Below are positions 28,107 to 36,454 of a stretch of DNA of 64,000 bases, one piece after another. The position numbers were made by a program, and so were the translations under genes. Below the pieces are notes generated by a model. It ran no database searches and was not told the origin of the DNA. It was given only the letters and a program-made list of their open reading frames with translations. The stretch spans positions 2,763,490-2,827,489 of the forward strand of contig NZ_SJPP01000001.1 of assembly GCF_007860075.1 (NCBI RefSeq), given 5' to 3'. Every line of letters begins with the position of its first letter. Within the stretch, counting starts at the first letter, position 1. The DNA is from Symmachiella macrocystis. Lineage in GTDB: Bacteria > Planctomycetota > Planctomycetia > Planctomycetales > Planctomycetaceae.

Positions 28107-28826
28107 ATGCGTTATTTTTTACCAATTGCCATCCTGGCGTTTTTCGTTTCGCCGGCAGTGACAAATGCGGGAGCTGTCATTTCTGTCGATATGGATCCGC
28201 TGACGCCGGGAATTCAAAGCTCGACGACAGTGCTGCTCGGCGACATGTTCACCGTAGATGTTGTGATCAGCGATAACGGCTTGCCCCAGACACCCACAAT
28301 TTTCGATACGATCTTGTTCGACCTCGCCTTTAATGATGCGGGAGCCGTTCTCGGTGCCGGTCCCACTGGATATTTGGGCGGAGCATTGGCCGGAGTCAAT
28401 CCAGGATCGATCGATCTGTTTGGCTTACCGTTTCCGCAGTTTGCTGCGACCGGTGCTCCTTTAACAGCGCAATTTGCTGTTCCTCCGATTGGTTTCGCAT
28501 CGGGAGGAGGCGCAGTGGGTCTGTTCTCCGCCCCGCCTTTTGTGATCCTGCCCGGTCAAACAATTTCGGTGTTGAGTTACGACTTCGTTGCACTGACGCC
28601 GGGGGAAAGTACAGTTCTAGCGGTCGGCACGCCGCCGGGGAGTCCCGTACTCTCATTTTTTGGGCAACCAATTGACGCTCAGTTGGTTTCGGGCTCGGTC
28701 GCCGTTGAACAACCGATTACTGTCGTTCCCGAACCGCAAGGCCTACTCTTGGCGGGCATTGGCGCGTTCTGCTTGTTCCTGTTTCGTGCGAAGTTTAAAA
28801 ACGCTTCGGCCAGTTGCACTGCGTGA
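28107..28826 (+). CDS. PEP-CTERM sorting-domain protein
   Basis: The 239-residue protein begins with a signal peptide (MRYFLPIAILAFFVSPAVTNAG). It ends with a PEP-CTERM tail: VVPEPQG, a hydrophobic segment LLLAGIGAFCLFLF, and basic residues RAKFK. The tail is recognised by an exosortase, which would process and anchor or release the protein. The middle is Gly/Ala/Pro-rich beta sequence without a recognised domain (VLLGDMFTVDVVISD, SVLSYDF), resembling cohesin-like or extracellular-matrix proteins of this class. ATG 28107 was chosen to give a clean signal peptide; a TTG seven codons upstream is open. It lies 102 nt downstream of the giant dockerin gene and may be co-expressed with it. Confidence 0.85.
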   Translation: MRYFLPIAILAFFVSPAVTNAGAVISVDMDPLTPGIQSSTTVLLGDMFTVDVVISDNGLPQTPTIFDTILFDLAFNDAGAVLGAGPTGYLGGALAGVNPGSIDLFGLPFPQFAATGAPLTAQFAVPPIGFASGGGAVGLFSAPPFVILPGQTISVLSYDFVALTPGESTVLAVGTPPGSPVLSFFGQPIDAQLVSGSVAVEQPITVVPEPQGLLLAGIGAFCLFLFRAKFKNASASCTA

Positions 28827-28928
28827 TTCTCAATCAATGACGGGCGGAAAAAGCCTTGCCTGAATTCGCCGCTGTTCCTCGGTGAACAGACAGCCTTTCA
28901 GCACAAACAGAAGTCTCATCGGGCCTGA

Positions 28929-29159
28929 TTAGGCCATCCTCGTTTCTGTCGAATTGACGGAAGCGGCTTGCGGAGCCGAGGGATTTGCGCCGGGAGAGCT
29001 CGCCGTCAACTTTATGGTGAGAATCAAGTCTGTCTCAGCCAACGCCGTCGCATTGGTCATGTCGGTTTGCATTTCCCGCTCATCAATCAGCTTGATCGTA
29101 TGCTTCAGGACACCCAATGCGTCGCGATCGCCGTGATAACCACATGGCGGAATCCATGT
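28929..29159 (-). pseudogene. C-terminal gene fragment cut off by the adjacent inverted-repeat element
   Basis: On the minus strand a frame of 76 codons reads IPPCGYHGDRDALGVLKHTI, then LIDEREMQTDMTNATALA and a stop at 28929-28931. The composition looks like real coding sequence, but there is no start codon at its left boundary. The frame is closed by a TAA at 29160-29162, which lies at the very end of the inverted-repeat element. A protein beginning at the internal ATG (29117) would be only 62 residues. The simplest reading is the 3' end of a gene whose front was lost when the element arrived. The family was not recognised. Confidence 0.5.
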
Positions 29160-29160
29160 T

Positions 29161-29295
29161 TAATAGTCCGTTGAAAAACCAAAAACATTCGAGCGTTGGG
29201 TGCCACTGCTGGCTTGTCCGGCAGTGTTTTGCGGGACTCGTGATTCCGCATTGGCGGACAAGCCGCCATTGGCACCCATTTTCAACGGGCTGTTA
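29161..29295. mobile_element. 135-bp inverted-repeat (MITE-like) element
   Basis: The ends are TAATAGTCCGTTGAAAA (29161-29177) and, on the other strand, TAACAGCCCGTTGAAAA (29295-29279), matching at 15 of 17 positions. Inside is a second imperfect inverted pair, GGGTGCCACTGCTGGCTTGT against GGGTGCCAATGGCGGCTTGT, on opposite strands. There is no coding capacity. The right end supplies the TAA stop codon of the DUF1501 gene, and the left end abuts a truncated gene. No clear target duplication was seen. It resembles non-autonomous elements moved by transposases in trans. Confidence 0.65.
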
Positions 29296-30720
29296 GGCCA
29301 TGATCGACTGGATCGGTCTGCCCTGAGCAATTGGCAAGGGGCGATCGAGCCGGTCGTAGATCTGTGTTTCCGGGTCGATACCCAATAAGGCGTACATGGT
29401 CGCAGCAATGTCGCCTAGCGTGACGGGATCGCGATCGGGATAGGCGCCTCGTTTATCGGATGCTCCATGAGTAGCGCCGCCGCGAATCCCCCCGCCGGCC
29501 ATCAGGACGGTATAACAGAACGGCCAGTGATCGCGGCTGATGTTTTTGTTGATTCTCGGCGAGCGTCCAAATTCACCCATCCAGACCACCAACGTCTCAT
29601 CTAGCAAACCGCGCGTTTCCAGATCAAGCAGTAACGTCGGCAAAGTTTGCTCGGTAATGGGGAGATGGAATTCTGGCAGGATCTTGTACATCCGCGTGTT
29701 GTTAAAACCATGCGTGTCCCACCCTCCGCTGGTTGTGCTTTGTCCTCCAATCCCTCGGGAGAAATACACGTTGACGAATTTCACTCCCGCTTCGACCAAC
29801 CGTCGTGACAGTAGGCAGCCTTGGCCGTAGGTTGTGCGGCCATAATTATTGCGGACTTTCTCTGATTCCCGTGTCAGGTCGAATGCTTGTTGGACACGCG
29901 ATGAGGCCAGCATGGTCAGGACTTTTTCATAATAGTCGTCCAGGCCGCGGGCTTGTGTGGAAGACTCCCAAAGTTGGGACTGTCGATTCAACAGACGTTG
30001 CACGTCACGTCGGTTCGAGAGTCGGTCCTGCGAAAGATTCGCAGGCAGGCTCAGTTCGGGCAGCTTGAAATGGGGATCGTTGGGGTCTTCGGTGATGAGC
30101 AGCGGATCGAACTTCTTGCCGAGAAAACTGGCACGTTGGCCGGGCGTGGTCGAGCCGTCGGCGATCACATAAGGGTAAGACACAAACGTCGGCAATTCCG
30201 TACTCGCCGGGGCCACTTGATCGACGATCGAACCATAGGCCGGATAAAGGTCGGGCAATTCGCGCAGACGCTGATCGTCGAGTGGAGGAGCAACGCCTGT
30301 TAAAGCGTGGTAACCGGCTGAGTTGTGGTTCTTCATTTTGTGATGCACCGACCGGACGAGGGCGACGCGGTCCATCACCTTAGCGGTTTCGGGCAGGTGT
30401 TCGCAGGTGACCAGTCCAGGGACGGAGGTCTGAATTGGTGCGAACTTGCTACGAATCCCATCCGGCGCAGTGGGCTTCATGTCGAACATGTCAACATGAC
30501 TCGGCCCACCGAACTGAAACAGAAAAATCACCGATTTAGCGCGACCTGGTGATTTTGCACTGGGCTGTTTCGGTTCGGAGGCGGAAAGCAACTTCGGGAG
30601 CGTGAGCCCTAAAAAGCCAGCACCGCCGATCTTCAACAAATCCCGGCGTAGAAACGGCTCATCCTGAAAATGACGGACGGCGGAATCCAACCGGCTTTGA
30701 TTGTACTGTGGCCTATTCAT
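29293..30720 (-). CDS. DUF1501 family protein (alkaline-phosphatase/sulfatase superfamily)
   Basis: The 475-residue protein has a twin-arginine-like leader LRRDLLKIGGAGFLGLTLP (residues 24-42), suggesting Tat export. Hallmarks of DUF1501 follow: FLFQFGGPSHVDMFDMKP, VHHKMKNHNSAGYHALTG, GGWDTHGFNN, and VVWMGEFGRSPRINKN near the C-terminus. The family is abundant in planctomycetes and belongs to the sulfatase/phosphatase superfamily by fold; a substrate is not known. It lies 16 nt downstream of the DUF1549/DUF1553 gene and almost certainly works with it, since this gene pair is recurrent in these bacteria. The stop codon (29293-29295) is the terminal TAA of the inverted-repeat element, so the original C-terminus may have been altered. 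Confidence 0.93.
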   Translation of the reverse strand: MNRPQYNQSRLDSAVRHFQDEPFLRRDLLKIGGAGFLGLTLPKLLSASEPKQPSAKSPGRAKSVIFLFQFGGPSHVDMFDMKPTAPDGIRSKFAPIQTSVPGLVTCEHLPETAKVMDRVALVRSVHHKMKNHNSAGYHALTGVAPPLDDQRLRELPDLYPAYGSIVDQVAPASTELPTFVSYPYVIADGSTTPGQRASFLGKKFDPLLITEDPNDPHFKLPELSLPANLSQDRLSNRRDVQRLLNRQSQLWESSTQARGLDDYYEKVLTMLASSRVQQAFDLTRESEKVRNNYGRTTYGQGCLLSRRLVEAGVKFVNVYFSRGIGGQSTTSGGWDTHGFNNTRMYKILPEFHLPITEQTLPTLLLDLETRGLLDETLVVWMGEFGRSPRINKNISRDHWPFCYTVLMAGGGIRGGATHGASDKRGAYPDRDPVTLGDIAATMYALLGIDPETQIYDRLDRPLPIAQGRPIQSIMA

Positions 30721-30736
30721 GATCTTGGTGCTTCAT

Positions 30737-32956
30737 TTAGTGCCGCAAAAGAAATTCATTCGAGTTCAGCAGCGCCCACAACAGGTCCTCCAATGTTTCG
30801 CGCGTCAAATCGCCTGAGACCTTGGACAAGATTGCGGCCATTTCCTCTGCAGTGGGAGACCGTGTCAATGTCGACCAGAATACGTCGTTGATGATCTCTG
30901 CTGGTGACCGTTTGGATTGCAGTAGCTCGTCCAGGCGGTTTTCATCCGCAGCCAGCAATTGATTCATTAACGGGCCGCTGACCATTTGGAGTGTTTGACT
31001 CAACGTCGTCTCGTTGGAGCGCTCGCACTCGCAGGTTTGCATCCGTTGCGGCTTCCCGAAGGTCAGGAGAAATTGATCCCCCAGGCTGAGTTGTTTGTCG
31101 CGCGGCCGAATCGCCCGTACTCCGGGTAATTGCGACGCTCGCATTCCCATGGGAAAGCCGTTGAATGCAACCGGTTTGCCGGCCACTTGCGAGATGGCAT
31201 CCAGGATTTGCTCCGCGGTCAGCCTGCGGATAACGGGGCGGGCGAAATTCTCCAACTCCATCGCTGTGCCGGGAGCAGTCGGCAATGCTGCTTGGTATAC
31301 GTGCGAATTTATAATCGTGCGAATCATGCATTTGACGTCGTAGCCGCTGGCGATGAAGTCGTCGGTTAAAGCGTCGAGTAACTTCGGGTTCGAAGGAGGA
31401 TTGGTAACCCGAAAATCGTCGATCGGTTCAACGATCCCGCGACCGATCAATTGGTACCAAATGCGATTGACCTGCGCGCGGGCAAATTGACGATTTTCCG
31501 GCGAGACAATCCAAGCAGACAACTGTAGCAGTCGATCGTCTTTCTCATCGATGGATCGGTCCGCGGCTCCTAAAAATCTCGATGGGGCCGGCTGGCCTGT
31601 GACCGCATGCTTCACATGACCTTTTGAAGACATAAAGACGATTTGTTCACCGATAAATTCATTCTTGTCGAGCCGGTCCTTGCGGGTGTTGTCGACCGTT
31701 TTGTAATTCACCTGTGCAAACAAATTCGCCCAACCGTAGTAGTCGTCTTGTGTCCAACGATCAAAGGGATGATTGTGGCATTTAGCGCATTGCAGTCGGA
31801 TGCCCAGAAATAATTGGGCGGACGACTCGGCGCGGGTGATCGGATCACGCAGCCCGCGATAAAAGTTTGCCGGGGGATTCTCATAGGTCGATCCCCGGGC
31901 GACAATCAATTCTCGGACGAACTGATCCAGCGGCATGTTCAGCGCAAATGCGCGGCGAATCCAAGCGTGAAAATTCTCCACCCCTTTGCGGTCGAGCGTC
32001 TTCTCTTCGTTTCGCAACAGGTCGGACCATTTGAGTGCCCAGAAATCGGCGAATTCGTTTCGGTCCAATAATTCCTCAATCAGCCGTGCTCGCTTATCCG
32101 GCCGGTGATCTGAAATGAAGCGCTGAGCTTCAACGGACGTCGGTAGCAGACCCAACAAGTCCAGATACGAGCGACGTAGAAAGACTTCATCGCTGCACAG
32201 AGGAGTCGGGTTCAGCCGCAACTGTTTCAATTTTGCGAAAACATGTTCGTCCACATAGTTGTGCGGATTCGTGGCCTTCCAGTTGTCGCCGTTTTGTCGT
32301 GAAATGAACGCGAGTCGCACGGCGAATTGTTGGTCCAAGTAGCGAACATTCACCCAGGTTTCGCCAAAATCTTCGCGCTGCACGAGACCGCCGATGCTCA
32401 CGGTTACGTTTTGATTCACCGGTTCATAAACCGCCAACCGTGTGACATCGCGCGAGGTGCCGTTGGAGAATTGCGCCAGCACCGTCAGTTGAATCTCGTC
32501 AACGTCACCGACAACAATTTTCTCTTGCGGAGTGACTGTGAGTCCCGTCAAACGCTCTGCATGGTCGGAGTCGAAAGGCATGTTCGCTTCGAGCCATTGC
32601 AGCAAGATTTTGTACTCAACCGAATCAACATCAAACCGTCGCCCACCCTCGTGTGCGACCTCCATGGTCGGTTTGAGCAACAACAGACTCTCGGCGGGAT
32701 TTTGCACATTCACGCGACGCCCGGATAAGTTGCGCGACAGAGACAGATAATCAAAGCGCGGGTCTTGTCCACGCAGTGAAAGTCGAAAGCCCCCTTTGCC
32801 AAATTTATTGCCATGGCAAACACCCTGATTGCACCCCGCTTTGGAAAAGACAGCCATCACGTCATTGAGGTAGCTAATCTCGCCCGCAACCGCGCATGCA
32901 GGGGCAAACGTCAATAAAATGCCCAGGATTGCCAATCGAAAACTCAACACACGCAT
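30737..32956 (-). CDS. DUF1549/DUF1553 protein with N-terminal haem-like cysteine motif
   Basis: The 739-residue secreted protein has a signal peptide ending CAVAG. It then has CNQGVCHG (Cys42, Cys47, His48), a c-type-like motif with a four-residue spacing, and SLRGQDPRFDYLSLSR. A bacterial Ig-like segment (about 150-240: LTVTPQEKIVVGDVDEIQLT) precedes DUF1549 (YLDLLGLLPTSVEAQRF, then CAKCHNHPFDRWTQDDYYG with a true CXXCH) and DUF1553 (NRIWYQLIGRGIVEPIDDF to the end). These proteins form paired operons with DUF1501 proteins in planctomycetes, probably periplasmic; the biochemical role is unknown. ATG 32956 gives a clean signal peptide. Confidence 0.94.
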   Translation of the reverse strand: MRVLSFRLAILGILLTFAPACAVAGEISYLNDVMAVFSKAGCNQGVCHGNKFGKGGFRLSLRGQDPRFDYLSLSRNLSGRRVNVQNPAESLLLLKPTMEVAHEGGRRFDVDSVEYKILLQWLEANMPFDSDHAERLTGLTVTPQEKIVVGDVDEIQLTVLAQFSNGTSRDVTRLAVYEPVNQNVTVSIGGLVQREDFGETWVNVRYLDQQFAVRLAFISRQNGDNWKATNPHNYVDEHVFAKLKQLRLNPTPLCSDEVFLRRSYLDLLGLLPTSVEAQRFISDHRPDKRARLIEELLDRNEFADFWALKWSDLLRNEEKTLDRKGVENFHAWIRRAFALNMPLDQFVRELIVARGSTYENPPANFYRGLRDPITRAESSAQLFLGIRLQCAKCHNHPFDRWTQDDYYGWANLFAQVNYKTVDNTRKDRLDKNEFIGEQIVFMSSKGHVKHAVTGQPAPSRFLGAADRSIDEKDDRLLQLSAWIVSPENRQFARAQVNRIWYQLIGRGIVEPIDDFRVTNPPSNPKLLDALTDDFIASGYDVKCMIRTIINSHVYQAALPTAPGTAMELENFARPVIRRLTAEQILDAISQVAGKPVAFNGFPMGMRASQLPGVRAIRPRDKQLSLGDQFLLTFGKPQRMQTCECERSNETTLSQTLQMVSGPLMNQLLAADENRLDELLQSKRSPAEIINDVFWSTLTRSPTAEEMAAILSKVSGDLTRETLEDLLWALLNSNEFLLRH

Positions 32957-33275
32957 TTCCTCAGCCTACGAAAAAAGAGCCCCATTCTAGCTTAACCATG
33001 TCCAGACCCTTTTCAAGCTGATTGTCCATGATTCGAGCGAAACAGGTTGTGTGAATCACTGAGTGAATAGCGAACGTGTACTGTTTGATCGAGGCCGATT
33101 TGTGGCAAGAAATGGTATCTCGCTGTTTGCATCACTGGGCTCGTATCGCGCAGGAAAAACGTGACAATGCGGAAACAGCCGTCTACAATGGGGCGACCCG
33201 GGCGATAGGCCGCAAATTCGCCGCCTGCCGGTACTGGATTGAAACCCCCTCTAACATCAGTGAGTTGCCGGAGCC
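32957..33275. other. Divergent intergenic region
   Basis: This 319-nt spacer separates the minus-strand DUF1549/DUF1553 gene from the plus-strand orphan cluster and should contain both promoters. No gene, strong hairpin or repeat was seen. Confidence 0.4.
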
Positions 33276-33941
33276 TTGACCGAAGTGGAAAAGAAGACGA
33301 AAGCAACAGTTGACGATTACGGGAACCCCATACCCGTTCACCCGATACAGGTTCACCTGGCACGGATCATCGTCGTTGTTGCCTTCGTTATGATTATCGC
33401 CCTGCAGTTTTCTGGAACTTCCTATATAAACGTTGCCACCAAAGGGGACTCGACTGTTTATACCGAGAATTTTTCATCCAAACTGCCCTTCATCATCTTT
33501 CCTGTACTTACGGGAATCGGTGCGTTTGTCTTCGCACTTCAACCTGGGATTTATCGCTTCTTTTCCGTTGCACTTGTCGCGATAACCGCATGGATGGCAT
33601 TCAATACATTCGACATAGTCAGTAGCAACCATAACGTCACTCTCACACCCACGCGCGTTACTCGTGAGGTCGGCACCAAGGCTAAACCGATTCGCCACAG
33701 TATTGATTTTACAAAAACAGCTTATCTCTACATCGATCAAGTCCCGGGCAGCCGTGAACCCAAGCACGAGCTTGTGGCAATCGCCGCCGATGGAGCGGAA
33801 ACGCGCGTACCCATATCGGGCATGATGCGTTTCGCTCTGCCACAGATTCTGGAGACTGCAAGCCAGCGCAACATTATCATTGGTATGTCGGAAAACGGGT
33901 CGGCTATTCCAGACGCCCTTCAGCGAGACCTCAGCAAATAG
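33276..33941 (+). CDS. Hypothetical membrane protein
   Basis: The protein of about 221 residues has hydrophobic segments at about 28-46 (IIVVVAFVMIIALQF), 70-88 (LPFIIFPVLTGIGAFVFAL) and 92-108 (FFSVALVAITAWMAF). A soluble C-terminal half carries beta-rich sequence such as VTLTPTRVTREVG and DFTKTAYLYIDQVPG. No family was recognised. The start is uncertain: TTG at 33276 is very close to GGAG (33270-33273), while an in-frame GTG at 33285 has better spacing. It is the first of four plus-strand small orphan genes separated by 74-150 nt, which do not look like a tight operon. Confidence 0.65.
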   Translation: MTEVEKKTKATVDDYGNPIPVHPIQVHLARIIVVVAFVMIIALQFSGTSYINVATKGDSTVYTENFSSKLPFIIFPVLTGIGAFVFALQPGIYRFFSVALVAITAWMAFNTFDIVSSNHNVTLTPTRVTREVGTKAKPIRHSIDFTKTAYLYIDQVPGSREPKHELVAIAADGAETRVPISGMMRFALPQILETASQRNIIIGMSENGSAIPDALQRDLSK

Positions 33942-34041
33942 CCAATGCGTGCACTGCAGCGTTGGGTTGTGCGAGGCTCTAAGTTCAAATTGCACTGGCT
34001 GTCGCCCGGTGGTCTTCAAGCGTTCTGTTTTTGAATCCACA

Positions 34042-34872
34042 ATGAAATTGAAAATAAACCGCAAGAAAATCTTCGAGGCCGCTCAGGACGGTGACTTGGA
34101 GATGACACGCGCTTGCCTCGAAGCGGGGGCCAAGCCAGCCGCCAGGAATGAATACGGATTCACGGCCCTGCATTGCGCAGCAATGGGAACGAACACTGGT
34201 GATCTAAGCAAAATCCTTGCCGTGATGCGACTTCTTATCGATGCTGGTAGCCCATTGGAGTCGATAGGAGGTGGGGGCCGTACGCCGCTCTATCTCGCAG
34301 CAGAGTTTTCGCCCTCGACTGAACCAATTCAGCTACTGCTTGATGCAGGCGCAAATCCAAGTACTCGCGATGAACACGGGAATCACATTGTTACCAACGC
34401 AATGACACCTGAAGCGCAAGAACTCCTTTCGCGAGTTACGGGCGAACCTGTGCCCGAACCACCGCCGCCTGAACCCGAGCCAATTAAAATGACAGCCGAG
34501 CAATGGAACGAGGCCAAGCGTCACATCGACTCGATATTCGATCAACTCTCAGAAGCGGGTTTGGTTACACTTCAGGACGCAGGATACACTCAAGAAGATG
34601 GCTTCTCCGATTGCGCCGAAATATTTCACGATTGCGGCGGCGAAAAAGGCGGTCTGCATGGATGCTGTTTTTATACACGTCAAGACCTAGATCGCGCCAA
34701 GCAAACCAGCCAGCTACAGCTCGCTTTTTGGGGTGCTCCCAAAGGACAACCGAAAGACATGGAACGGGTTGGCCAGCTGATTGTTGACACATTTCGAAGA
34801 AATGGGTTTAACGTTGACTGGGATGGTTCTGGCGGAAGGCGGCCAGCAGTTTATCTCCTCGGGTCCGAGTAG
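34042..34872 (+). CDS. Ankyrin-repeat protein with C-terminal DUF6891-like domain
   Basis: The 276-residue protein begins MKLKINRKKIFEAAQDGDLE at ATG 34042. Residues 8-130 form about three ankyrin repeats: AAQDGDLEMTRACLEAGAKP, EYGFTALHCAAMG and GGRTPLYLAAEFS...LLLDAGANPSTRDEHGN. A Pro/Glu-rich linker (VPEPPPPEPEPIK) leads to a second domain of about 120 residues with DGFSDCAEIFHDC, LHGCCFYTRQDLDRA and LQLAFWG, which resembles DUF6891 as I remember it. That domain's function is unknown. Ankyrin repeats imply protein binding. The domain name is a memory-based call. Confidence 0.7.
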   Translation: MKLKINRKKIFEAAQDGDLEMTRACLEAGAKPAARNEYGFTALHCAAMGTNTGDLSKILAVMRLLIDAGSPLESIGGGGRTPLYLAAEFSPSTEPIQLLLDAGANPSTRDEHGNHIVTNAMTPEAQELLSRVTGEPVPEPPPPEPEPIKMTAEQWNEAKRHIDSIFDQLSEAGLVTLQDAGYTQEDGFSDCAEIFHDCGGEKGGLHGCCFYTRQDLDRAKQTSQLQLAFWGAPKGQPKDMERVGQLIVDTFRRNGFNVDWDGSGGRRPAVYLLGSE

Positions 34873-35015
34873 CTGGATTCATGCTTCCAAGAAACACGAT
34901 AATCCGCACGGTTGGCCTCGAAAGATTCTTTCAGGACTCAGCCGTGGGAGATGTTTGTGAATAGACATGAACGTTGTGCAGCAGTGAAGGACGTCGTCAA
35001 AGGGGTAGGTCAAGA

Positions 35016-35639
35016 ATGAAGGAACGCATAGAGTTCTCGGGTGGTGAGAATGCGATGTTTCCGCCGGTTGAACTTGTCCAGAGTGAATACGTAGCCTTGC
35101 GATTCCCTGACCGAACGTACCATCGTACTTTTGCTACGAGCGTGCGTTGCAATCTAGATTCAAAGTTGGCGATGGGCTTTCCATTTGCTTCTCAGGAGTC
35201 AGCAATTGGATGGTATGCTAGAAATTGTCGAATATCACAGCCTATTGCGGAAGCTATACTGGCTGAGAACGGAATCTACGGTAGGTATTCGGTCTCACAA
35301 ATCGGGGCAAGTCGGCAGACTCGGCTGAAGCTACTTACTGCCTTGAAAACAGATATTGTTGCGGTCTTGTTCAGTGTCCAGGGACTGGACCCTCAGGGGT
35401 GTCTTGAGGTATGGGAGACGGCATCGAAGGTCGTTGCCGCCTCTTCTGCGTCCGTATTGGAATTGTGCGAACCTCTGGTACACGACGATTGGGTGGAATG
35501 GCGATCAGGGGCTTTCACACGTCTGGTGCAGCCCGTTTCCGATGACGATATCCTTGCAAGTGTCCCTCCGCATGAGCGACACGAGCAAAGGGTTCAAAGG
35601 CTTAAGAGTATGTGGGGGCTACACGGTGATACATCGTGA
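35016..35639 (+). CDS. Hypothetical protein
   Basis: The 207-residue protein starts at ATG 35016, preceded by a purine-rich AGGGGTAGG. It has no signal peptide or membrane segment. Notable parts are MKERIEFSGGENAMFPPVEL and CRISQPIAEAILAENGIYGR. No family was recognised. Codon use is somewhat less biased than in neighbouring conserved genes, as is common for orphan genes. Confidence 0.6.
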   Translation: MKERIEFSGGENAMFPPVELVQSEYVALRFPDRTYHRTFATSVRCNLDSKLAMGFPFASQESAIGWYARNCRISQPIAEAILAENGIYGRYSVSQIGASRQTRLKLLTALKTDIVAVLFSVQGLDPQGCLEVWETASKVVAASSASVLELCEPLVHDDWVEWRSGAFTRLVQPVSDDDILASVPPHERHEQRVQRLKSMWGLHGDTS

Positions 35640-35789
35640 ACGAGCATGTATGGTTCAGCCGAACGGTCGTCACGATTGAGTCGCAACTTTGCGGAAAAGC
35701 CTGCTACCGGCTCAGTCGGTGTAGATAAAATATTTCTGGACCAGTCGTAAACAATCAGGATTGAAGGCACTCGATTTCGGAGGCGACAT

Positions 35790-36332
35790 TTGTCTGCTCC
35801 AATTAGTTCTCTTAATCGAAGAACACTCGTCGTCGGAATTGCCAGTTTTACTGTGCTACTGCTGATTGCAGGCGGTGGCTACCGCAGTTTCACATCACCG
35901 TCTCCTGCAATTCCAAAGACTCCACCGGATGAAATGCGGCGCGTCCAGTGTGGGACACGCTTTTCGGTGGCTAGACCCAATGCTTGGTTTATTCAGAGTT
36001 GGCAAAAGGATGGCAAAGATTTCCAAGGTATGTCTCGAAGCGTCTCACTTATGTCAGAAAATCGGTGCGCGTTGTGGTCCATTTTGATATCGGAGAAACC
36101 GCCGAATATTCCGACAAGTGCGATTGAGACAAAATTTAAAGACCGGGACGCATTCATGGTGTCGAAACGGCAAAGCGCTGTTTGGCTTGATCATCCTGGG
36201 CGGTATGAATGTGAGATCTATTGTGAGTACGGGGAGGGAGTCTGGGTGGCCATCTATTATCATATTGATGACGATTTGGCAGAAGTACCCGAGGTCATGT
36301 GGAAATATTTCGAAACATTTCAACTCCATTAA
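35790..36332 (+). CDS. Hypothetical single-span membrane protein
   Basis: The 180-residue protein begins at TTG 35790. That start is strongly supported by GGAGG at 35779-35783, six nt upstream. A signal anchor follows, TLVVGIASFTVLLLIAGGGY (residues 12-31), then a soluble extracytoplasmic part with CGTRFSVARPNAWFIQSWQK and a C-terminal DDDLAEVPEVMWKYFETFQ. The latter half resembles small domains that follow fatty-acid-like or stress protein motifs, but no family could be named. Confidence 0.65.
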   Translation: MSAPISSLNRRTLVVGIASFTVLLLIAGGGYRSFTSPSPAIPKTPPDEMRRVQCGTRFSVARPNAWFIQSWQKDGKDFQGMSRSVSLMSENRCALWSILISEKPPNIPTSAIETKFKDRDAFMVSKRQSAVWLDHPGRYECEIYCEYGEGVWVAIYYHIDDDLAEVPEVMWKYFETFQLH

Positions 36333-36454
36333 AGACCGAAGGACAACTTCGTGTGGTGCAAAAACAATGACAAAAGTTAATTGAATTAGCGATAGCTGTT
36401 TGTGAGTTGTCAGCCACTTAACGGCAAGGCATGTCGTGGCATCGAAACCCGTCC

